Source of the DNA: DASXTC01 sp036505635
GTDB lineage: Bacteria > Acidobacteriota > Polarisedimenticolia > JACPZX01 > DASXTC01
Assembly (NCBI GenBank): GCA_036505635.1
Contig: DASXTC010000056.1
Location: 62,001-126,000, forward strand
DNA length: 64,000 bases
Reading direction: 5' to 3'
Within the stretch, counting starts at the first letter, position 1, and each line of letters begins with the position of its first letter. The position numbers and the translations under genes were made by a program. The notes beneath the pieces are model-generated. The model was not told the DNA's origin. It made no database searches and saw only the letters and a program-made list of their open reading frames with translations. Below, piece after piece: positions 58,279 through 64,000 of the stretch.

Positions 58279-60576
58279 TCAACGCGGAGCGAGCTTCTCG
58301 AGCGTGATTCCCGTGTAGTAGTGGTGAAGGATCTCCTCGAAGCTCCTGCCCCGGAGCGCCATCCCGTAGGCGCCTATCTGGCAGAGCCCCACTCCGTGTC
58401 CCCATCCCTTCCCCGAGAAAATGAAGGTCTCGACGGCGCCGTCGGCCCCGCGCTGCCGATCGATCAGAAAGAGGGTCTCCCGCAGCCCGAGCAGACGCTC
58501 GATGTTGAACCCGCGGAACGTGAGGCGGCCCGCGCTCCCCTGCACCGTGAGATCGAGGAGGCGGCCGGAGGCTCCCCGGCGCCCCGGCAGCAGATCGATC
58601 AGGCGGCCGATGGAGGCCCGGGACCTGACGCGGGTCTCCAGCTCCTCCCGGGGCATCCGCACCTCCCAGACGTAGACGTTCGAGAAGCGATCATCGGAGG
58701 CGCTCCTCTCATTGGCCTTGATCGAGAGATAGTCGATGTCCCCCGCCGCCGAGAGGTGGTACTCGAGCGCGTCGCCGTCCTGAAGCAGGTGCGAGGCCAC
58801 GGGGGTCGCGACATCGTCGCTGTGGATCAGGATGTGGAGCCTCGCTGCGATGGAGTGGAACGAGAGGGTTCCATCCGCCTCCAGACCGACCTGATTGCCG
58901 CGGGAGCCCCGGTACCGGCCGGCGATCAAGCCAGCGGCATCGTACCGGAGGACCATCCGGTGAAGCGCGCGCGCCACGAGGGCGCGGCCGGCCGGCTCGC
59001 GACCCGCCATGCGCGGGAGGATCCCTTCCTTCACGAGGAAGGCCAGGGCCGGCCTGAAGGCCTCCGCGGTGGCTTCGAGCGCGGCCGGATCGAGGTACGC
59101 CGGCAGGTCCCGAGGGTCGGCCAGAAGTCCGACCCTCTCCTGCCAGCCGAAGGCCGCCACGAGGAAATCGGCCAAGGCCCCCGCGTCCCGGATGTCGCGC
59201 GACAGGTCGAGCCCCGCGGGAGCCCCCTTGCCGATCGCCTTGAGCGTCGCGGCGGTCCAGCGTCCGACCTCCTCGGCGACGGCGAATCCGGCCATCCTCT
59301 CGGCCGTCGCCTCCGCCGGCGCGAGGACCCCGAGCACCTCCAGCAGGGCGAGGCCATCGTCGAGACGCTCGCCCCCCGGCAGCAGGGCCGGCGGGCCAGT
59401 CCAGGCCCCGGTCACGACGCGCCGGGAGGCCGCCAGCGTCGACTCATCCGGATAGCACTCCACTCCCTTCAGATAGGGGCCTTGCATCTCGGCGAAGACG
59501 TTGCGCAGATCCTCCGTGTGCCCGCCGCATGTGGAGGTGTAGAGGGCATTGATCGGTCGCCCTTCCCAGGTCGCGATGAGGCCGGCGGTCTGCTCCACCG
59601 CGAAGTCCGACAGAGGATGCTCGGCCTGGATCCCCCCGTAAACCTGGCACCGAGCCGTGTCGCAGATGTCGAATCCTTCCTCGGAGAACTGCCCGCGGTT
59701 GGCCTCCATGTAGGTGCGCGCGGCCACGGCCTGGGCCTTGAGCGCTTCCAGCTCCGGGAAGGCCGATGGGCCCAGCTCCCTGGGGACGACCCCTTTGAGA
59801 TAATCCTCGATGTTCACCATGTTGATGGTCTGCAGCTCCCGGCCGCGGGTCACACGCACTTCGATGACGCCGCGATAGGGCTGATCACCCACCTTGACCG
59901 GTCGCCCCTCGGCGGCCGGAAGCACCAGCAGCGCCTTCGACGAGGTGAGCATGTCGTTGTAGCCCTCGTCCACCAGGCGCAGCTTGGGCTCGCGGCCCCC
60001 CGCGACGGCCTCCTGCGTCACCCAGATCTCCTCGAAGCCGAGCGTTCGCAGCTTGTCCTCCACGAGCCGAATCTCATCGCGCGAGGCGCGCTCGCCCACG
60101 CGGACGCGCCACGCGTTGCGGTCGGGGTTGCGAGTGACCTGGACCACCTCGCCGGTGTCGGCCTCGATCCGTGCCCGCAGGCCCTCGGCTTCCTCCTGAC
60201 TCGCCAGGGACGCCACCTGGACGCGAAAGATCGGCTGAGGCTCGGGGGCTCCTCCCCGGTCGAGGACCACGCGCACGGCTCCCTGGTGCAGGTGCTTCCA
60301 GACATCGCGACCCGTGTCCCGGTCCACGATGTAGAGCCCCCCGGACGAAGCCAGGGGGACGCTGCGCCCGTCCCCCGACAGGCCGATCCGCACGGTCGGA
60401 GGCGGCAGACGCAGTGAGATCTTGCCGCCGGAGCGGGGCCTGTCCGCCAGCGGGCCCAGCTTCGTGCGGGGCGCGGCGGGAGGGATGGGGGACCCGGCGG
60501 CCGTCTCGACCCGCAGGCAGAGGAGGAGGAGCAGAAGGGCGCTCCCCATCCCCCTCGATCTAGAATGACGTCGCAT
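58279..60576 (-). CDS. SpoIID/LytB domain protein with SPOR domain
   Basis: A 765-residue exported protein: signal peptide (1-28, basic RRHSRSR then Leu-rich core), a SPOR-like domain (about 115-185, IFRVQVASLASQEEAEG), the SpoIID core (about 225-385: MVNIEDYLKGVVPRELG, QAVAARTYM, TSTCGGHTE) and a C-terminal part ending KGWGHGVGLCQIGA. SpoIID enzymes cleave stem-less glycan strands and SPOR binds them, so the protein likely trims septal wall. The ATG at 60576 is opposite the HAD gene's ATG, sharing CATG; ATG at 60549 is an alternative. Confidence 0.85.
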   Translation of the reverse strand: MRRHSRSRGMGSALLLLLLCLRVETAAGSPIPPAAPRTKLGPLADRPRSGGKISLRLPPPTVRIGLSGDGRSVPLASSGGLYIVDRDTGRDVWKHLHQGAVRVVLDRGGAPEPQPIFRVQVASLASQEEAEGLRARIEADTGEVVQVTRNPDRNAWRVRVGERASRDEIRLVEDKLRTLGFEEIWVTQEAVAGGREPKLRLVDEGYNDMLTSSKALLVLPAAEGRPVKVGDQPYRGVIEVRVTRGRELQTINMVNIEDYLKGVVPRELGPSAFPELEALKAQAVAARTYMEANRGQFSEEGFDICDTARCQVYGGIQAEHPLSDFAVEQTAGLIATWEGRPINALYTSTCGGHTEDLRNVFAEMQGPYLKGVECYPDESTLAASRRVVTGAWTGPPALLPGGERLDDGLALLEVLGVLAPAEATAERMAGFAVAEEVGRWTAATLKAIGKGAPAGLDLSRDIRDAGALADFLVAAFGWQERVGLLADPRDLPAYLDPAALEATAEAFRPALAFLVKEGILPRMAGREPAGRALVARALHRMVLRYDAAGLIAGRYRGSRGNQVGLEADGTLSFHSIAARLHILIHSDDVATPVASHLLQDGDALEYHLSAAGDIDYLSIKANERSASDDRFSNVYVWEVRMPREELETRVRSRASIGRLIDLLPGRRGASGRLLDLTVQGSAGRLTFRGFNIERLLGLRETLFLIDRQRGADGAVETFIFSGKGWGHGVGLCQIGAYGMALRGRSFEEILHHYYTGITLEKLAPR

Positions 60577-61252
60577 GACTGGGCCTGCACCGATCCGGGG
60601 CATCTACTTCGACCTCTGGAACACTCTCGCCTTCACGGACGTCTCGCCGAATCCCATCGTAGCGCTGGCCTCCGCGTTTGGCCTGTACGGCGAGCCGGGC
60701 TGGCGAGGGACCATGGAGCGCGCCATCATGACGCGCCGGTTCACCGGGGTATCGGAGGCGATCGACGCCCTCGCCGCCGGAACGGGGCGGGCACTCCCCG
60801 GCGGCTCGGCGCGCGCCGAGCTGATCCTCGCATGGGGCCGCGCCTGCAACCGCAACCGGCTCTATCCGGATGTCCTGCCGGCGCTGAGCGTGCTGAGACG
60901 GCTCCCCGCGCGTAACCCCCTGCGTCTCGGAATCCTCTCCAACACGCAGTCGTTCGACCTCGATTTCATGCGTCGTGAGGGTCTCGAGGCGGCGGTGGAC
61001 GTGATGTGCCTCTCGTTCGAGTGCGGGCTCCTGAAGCCCGATCCCCGGATCTACCTCCACGCCGCCGGCCGGATGGGGCTGCCGCCGGAACAGCTGATGA
61101 TGCTCGGCGACAGCATGCGCGAGGACGTGCAGGGAGCCAGGGAGTCCGGATGGCGCGCGATCCTGCTGGATCGGGCCGCCACCGGAGCCGGCCCGGAGAG
61201 GATCGGGAGCCTCGCGGAGCTGCCGGACCTGATCATTTCCTCCTGCTCCTGA
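60575..61252 (+). CDS. HAD family hydrolase
   Basis: A 225-residue haloacid-dehalogenase-type enzyme. Motif I reads GIYFDLWNTLA, so the nucleophile Asp is kept but the usual second Asp is Trp. Motif II is ILSNTQS, motif III LKPDPRIY and motif IV MLGDSMREDV. The altered motif I makes phosphatase activity uncertain. It starts back to back with the SpoIID gene (overlapping ATGs) and ends 20 nt inside the convergent folB. Confidence 0.85.
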   Translation: MTGPAPIRGIYFDLWNTLAFTDVSPNPIVALASAFGLYGEPGWRGTMERAIMTRRFTGVSEAIDALAAGTGRALPGGSARAELILAWGRACNRNRLYPDVLPALSVLRRLPARNPLRLGILSNTQSFDLDFMRREGLEAAVDVMCLSFECGLLKPDPRIYLHAAGRMGLPPEQLMMLGDSMREDVQGARESGWRAILLDRAATGAGPERIGSLAELPDLIISSCS

Positions 61253-61643
61253 CCGGACGCCCCGGTCGCGCCGGCTTGCCGTCGCGCCGCCGGGTGACCT
61301 GAACCCCGATGTTGTCCACGATACCGTCGATGATCGGCGTCTCCTTGCGGACCCGGACGGTCACCTCCTCGATCGGGAAGCTCTCCAGCATCTCCGCCGC
61401 GATGGAGCCGGCGAGGCTCTCGATGAGGTGGAAGGAGTTGCGCTTCTGGCCGATCTCCAGGACAAGCCGGTGAACCTCCCGGTAGTCGATGGTGTCGGCG
61501 AGGTGGTCGCTCGCGATGGCGGCCGCCAGATCGATGCTCATCTCCACGTCGATCGAGCACCGCACGCCCACCTCCCTCTCGAGCCGCGTCAGCCCGTGGT
61601 AGGCGTGAAACTTGATCCCGCTCACGATGATCCGATCGGTCAT
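61233..61643 (-). CDS. folB: Dihydroneopterin aldolase
   Basis: A 136-residue FolB: HAYHGLTRLEREVG at the N-terminus (catalytic Glu region), DTIDYREVHRLV, ESLAGSIAAEML (pterin-binding Glu) and the late VRVRKETPI strand with the catalytic Lys. It makes 6-hydroxymethyl-dihydropterin for folate. The basic 20-residue tail is extra. folE, folK and folP are not in the window. It overlaps the HAD gene at its 3' end. Confidence 0.9.
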   Translation of the reverse strand: MTDRIIVSGIKFHAYHGLTRLEREVGVRCSIDVEMSIDLAAAIASDHLADTIDYREVHRLVLEIGQKRNSFHLIESLAGSIAAEMLESFPIEEVTVRVRKETPIIDGIVDNIGVQVTRRRDGKPARPGRPVRSRRK

Positions 61644-61725
61644 CCACCATCCCTCAACGTCGTTTGTGACTCACCAAACTAGTGCCCGTGGCCGCGAGGT
61701 GTCAACGCGGCTCCCCTCGCACGCA

Positions 61726-63039
61726 CTATACGCTCTCCGGCGCCGGACTCACGGCGCTCTCGGGGATCGGGTACCGGACGAAGCGGCGCAACTGCGGTAT
61801 GCGGTTGGCGAAGATCCCGCCCGCGGCGGCGCTCAGGGCCCCGCCGATCGCCACGGTCGCGGGCGTCCCCAGCCTGTGGGCCATCGCGCCGGCCGCCAGG
61901 CTCCCGAAGGGAGCCATCCCCACGAACATGACGGTGTAGAGACTCATCACGCGTCCACGCAGGGAGTCGGGCACCAGCGCCTGGAGCAGCAGGTTCGTCG
62001 CCGCCGCCATCGCAATCATGGCGAAGCCGACGACCACGAGGATCGCCGCCGACAAGGCGAACACTCGAGAGAGCGAGAAGAGGATGAGGGTGAGGCCGAA
62101 GGCGACGGAGCCCGCCGCCACCACGCGCCCGAGGCCGCGCACCGACTTTCTCCGCGCGAGGGTGACGGCCGAGACGAAGGCGCCCATCCCCGCGCACCCC
62201 GTCAGGATTCCGAGCCCGCGCGGGCCGCCCCCCAGGATCTCCCCCGCGAAGACCGGCATGAACACCAGGTAGGGCATCCCGCACAGGCTCACAAGCCCCA
62301 CGAGGATCATGAGCGCGCGCACCGGTGGGTTCCTCCACACGAACAGGATCCCCTGTACCAGCGAGTCCAAGGGGGCCGGGTCTCCTCCGCCGGCCCGTGG
62401 CCGATCGAATTTCATCATGAGCAGGCCGGCCAGCACCGCCATGAAGGAAAAACCATTGATGAGGAAGCAGGGCCCTTCGCCGATGAGGGCCACCAGGACC
62501 CCGGCCACCGCGGGCCCGATGACGCGCGCGGCGTTGAAGATCGACGAGTTGAGGGCCAGGGCGTTGGGCAGGTCCTCGGGAGCCACCATGGCGGCGTGGA
62601 ACGACTGTCGCGCCGGCAGATCGAAGGCGTTGATGATTCCCTGCGCCGTCACCAGCACGAAGATGTGCCAGATGCGGGCGCGGCCGCTCACGACCAGCCC
62701 CCCGAGCACAAGCGCCTGGATCATCGAGGCCGTCTGGGTCGCTATCACGACGCGATGACGGTCGAAGCGATCCGCCACAAGACCTCCCGCCAACCCGAAG
62801 AGGAAGACCGGAACCTTGTCGGCGAACCCGACCAGACCCAGCAGCAGCTCCGAGCGCGTCAGGCGATAGACCAGCCAGGCCTGCGCCGTGAACTGCATCC
62901 AGCTCCCGATCACCGAGACCATCTGCCCGATGAAGAAGAGACGGAAGTTCCGGTGGCGGAGGGCTCGCAGCGACTCGGGCCATGCCCACGAGCGCGGCGG
63001 TGGGACGGCGGGGCGTTCCGGCGGCGCGGCGGTTGACAA
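61726..63039 (-). CDS. MFS transporter (EntS/MFS_3-like exporter)
   Basis: About 437 residues with 12 membrane helices. The N-terminal HRNFRLFFIGQMVSVIGSWMQ and the loop GGLVADRFDRHRV with ARQSFHAAMVAPEDLPNALAL are characteristic of MFS_3/EntS-like exporters. The cargo is unknown. The start is uncertain: the frame is open to 63300 with an ATG at 63180, but homology begins after about 63000. The TTG at 63039 is a working choice; no clear ribosome site precedes it. Confidence 0.8.
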   Translation of the reverse strand: MSTAAPPERPAVPPPRSWAWPESLRALRHRNFRLFFIGQMVSVIGSWMQFTAQAWLVYRLTRSELLLGLVGFADKVPVFLFGLAGGLVADRFDRHRVVIATQTASMIQALVLGGLVVSGRARIWHIFVLVTAQGIINAFDLPARQSFHAAMVAPEDLPNALALNSSIFNAARVIGPAVAGVLVALIGEGPCFLINGFSFMAVLAGLLMMKFDRPRAGGGDPAPLDSLVQGILFVWRNPPVRALMILVGLVSLCGMPYLVFMPVFAGEILGGGPRGLGILTGCAGMGAFVSAVTLARRKSVRGLGRVVAAGSVAFGLTLILFSLSRVFALSAAILVVVGFAMIAMAAATNLLLQALVPDSLRGRVMSLYTVMFVGMAPFGSLAAGAMAHRLGTPATVAIGGALSAAAGGIFANRIPQLRRFVRYPIPESAVSPAPESV

Positions 63040-63060
63040 GGGGTCGGTGTCGGTTAGAAT
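63033..63060 (+). promoter_or_regulatory. Sigma-70-like promoter of the 63179 gene
   Basis: TTGACA (63033-63038, 6/6) and TAGAAT (63055-63060, 5/6) are separated by 16 nt. Transcription would start near 63067, with a leader of about 112 nt. The -35 overlaps the proposed MFS start region on the other strand, and an exact TATAAT on the minus strand lies at 63108-63113. Confidence 0.6.
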
Positions 63061-63069
63061 ACGGCGAAC

Positions 63070-63099
63070 CTGCCGCCTGCCCTGAAGAAGGGCCGGCAG
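63070..63099 (+). other. Stem-loop in the leader of the 63179 gene
   Basis: CTGCCG (63070-63075) pairs with CGGCAG (63094-63099), with an inner 5-bp stem GCCCT/AGGGC (63079-63083, 63089-63093) and a GAAGA loop. It lies just after the predicted start of transcription and could stabilise the RNA or be a regulatory fold. It also lies in the antisense of the MFS leader. Confidence 0.4.
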
Positions 63100-63178
63100 C
63101 CGGCGGATTATAACACCACCGTTCAGCGAGTCCCTTTCACGCGTCTGAAGACCTGAGGAGGCCGCCTCCGCGCGAAGC

Positions 63179-63637
63179 ATGGGCATCGTCGGGTTCGCGG
63201 GCGAGATATTCTTCGAGGACAAGGTCGTGGCCCACTTCAGGGACGGCCGGATCGTCAAGGGCCACACGCGCGACTTCTCTCCGGAGCGCGACTCCTTCAC
63301 GCTGCAGCCCTACGCCGGAGAGGTTGGACCCGTGGCCGTCTTCCTCGAGGAGCTGAAGGCCGTCTTCCACGTGAGGACCTTCGAGGGGAACCCAACCCAC
63401 CCCCGCACGAAGCAGAGTATCGGCGTGATCCCGGAGCCGCGCTTCGAGAGAGTCATGGACGAAGGGCGCAAGGTGGCGCTGGAGTTCGTGGACGGCGAGA
63501 GGCTCTGGGGGTACGCGGAGAGCTGCGGCCAGGAAGATAGAGGGTTCTTCTTCTTCCCCACGGACCCGTCGGACAACAACATGCGGATCTACGTGGTGAA
63601 ATCCTCCCTCAAGGAAATGGTCTTCCTTGACAACTGA
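63179..63637 (+). CDS. Conserved protein with repeated DGRIVKG/DGERLWG beta module
   Basis: A 152-residue soluble protein built of two related beta modules, one with HFRDGRIVKGHTRDFSP (residues about 19-35) and one with EFVDGERLWGYAESC (about 101-115), resembling the DUF6982/PilZ-adjacent small-barrel proteins. No enzyme motif is visible. The ATG at 63179 has a GAGGAGG, but about 18 nt upstream. The next gene's TTG overlaps its end. Function unknown; a regulatory or ligand-binding role is possible. Confidence 0.72.
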   Translation: MGIVGFAGEIFFEDKVVAHFRDGRIVKGHTRDFSPERDSFTLQPYAGEVGPVAVFLEELKAVFHVRTFEGNPTHPRTKQSIGVIPEPRFERVMDEGRKVALEFVDGERLWGYAESCGQEDRGFFFFPTDPSDNNMRIYVVKSSLKEMVFLDN

Positions 63638-64000
63638 GAGAGCCGAGCGCCCCGCTCCCGATATCGGCGCCCTGCAGCAGGCCCTCGTCGCGGGCGACGA
63701 GCGCGGGCCCCTGGGGGGCTGGCTCTTCTACGATTTCCGCGGACTGGACCCGATCAGCCTGAGGATCCTCCGCATCCCTCCGGAGCGGATCGCCACGCGG
63801 CGGTGGTTCTATTTCGTGCCCGCCACCGGTCAGCCGTCGCGCATCTGCCACCGGATCGAAGCCGACGCGCTGGACCACCTGCCCGGACGCACGCACCTCT
63901 ACAGCGGTTGGAAGGAGCTGGCCGAGCGGCTCAACGCGGTTCTGAAGGACGCCGGCCGGGTCGCGATGCAGTACTCCCCCGGCAACGCCATCCCATACGT
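63627..64000 (+). CDS. M24/creatinase-type peptidase, N-terminal part
   Basis: An open frame from TTG at 63627 runs without stop to the window end (124 residues seen). The sequence GWLFYDFRGLDPISLRIL, the FVPATGQPS segment and AMQYSPGNAIPYV match the creatinase-like N-terminal domain of a large Xaa-Pro aminopeptidase (M24) subfamily. The catalytic pita-bread domain must lie beyond the window. AAGGAA lies about 10 nt upstream of the TTG, and the start overlaps the preceding stop, suggesting coupling. Confidence 0.78.
   Translation, partial: MTTERAERPAPDIGALQQALVAGDERGPLGGWLFYDFRGLDPISLRILRIPPERIATRRWFYFVPATGQPSRICHRIEADALDHLPGRTHLYSGWKELAERLNAVLKDAGRVAMQYSPGNAIPY

Noticed and set aside
1..64000. 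tRNA, rRNA, CRISPR arrays, insertion sequences or prophage genes
   Set aside because: None was recognised on reading both strands; a covariance-model search for tRNAs and riboswitches was not possible.

Overview
The window is a gene-dense, GC-rich bacterial chromosome segment with short intergenic gaps and many 4-nt stop/start overlaps (ATGA or GTGA). No rRNA, tRNA, CRISPR array, insertion sequence or prophage was found by eye. The genes point to a Gram-negative heterotroph: LepB and SPOR proteins, System I cytochrome c maturation, M28 peptidases, secreted amidohydrolases, a lipase-maturation-factor homologue and several PATAN (DUF4388) regulators. This mix suits an Acidobacteriota-like lineage of soil or sediment. 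That is an inference from gene content; no taxonomic marker gene was seen.

Layout. 1-4.1 kb: partial sugar transferase, a DCC-LMF1 membrane fusion and a REC-GGDEF-EAL protein. 4.1-14.3 kb (+): M28 peptidase, GST, DASS transporter, two unusual amidohydrolase-like genes, an NmrA protein, a channel-like protein and a possibly frameshifted secreted protein. 14.4-25.1 kb (-): one long run read from a REC-PATAN regulator through a small membrane protein, a MocA-like enzyme, a three-subunit 4-hydroxybenzoyl-CoA-reductase-type molybdoenzyme, a second M28 peptidase and a beta-propeller protein to recG. 25.2-30.3 kb: sirtuin, DUF362, a decaprenyl-phosphate phosphoribosyltransferase-like UbiA protein, GT2, a Gre factor and a zinc-ribbon/REC fusion.

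30.6-37.0 kb (+): a tight cytochrome c maturation operon, ccmE-F-H-I-A-B-C-D, followed by a small cysteine-containing secreted protein and a monohaem cytochrome c. CcmE carries the CxxxY haem-binding variant instead of HxxxY, and no CcmG is present. 37.0-42 kb: gamma-glutamyltransferase, LOG-like protein, signal peptidase I, a small protein and NadB. 42.1-46.8 kb (+): a near-consensus sigma-70 promoter precedes three coupled genes, a PATAN-TM-SPOR protein, a TPR-HExxH protein and a PATAN-like/J-domain/TPR protein. This is the best candidate for an undescribed system in the window.

46.8-64 kb: an SDR, then a long minus-strand block (read right to left: folB, SpoIID-SPOR, PATAN, miaA, hfq, a LIVDAR-type secreted protein, pgsA, AI-2E transporter, mutS2, FIST, ftcD), with a HAD gene inserted on the plus strand. 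The window ends with an MFS exporter, a small coupled protein and the start of an M24-type peptidase.

The themes are peptide and cyclic amide/imide turnover, cell-envelope assembly and cytochrome biogenesis, and a dispersed set of PATAN/receiver proteins.
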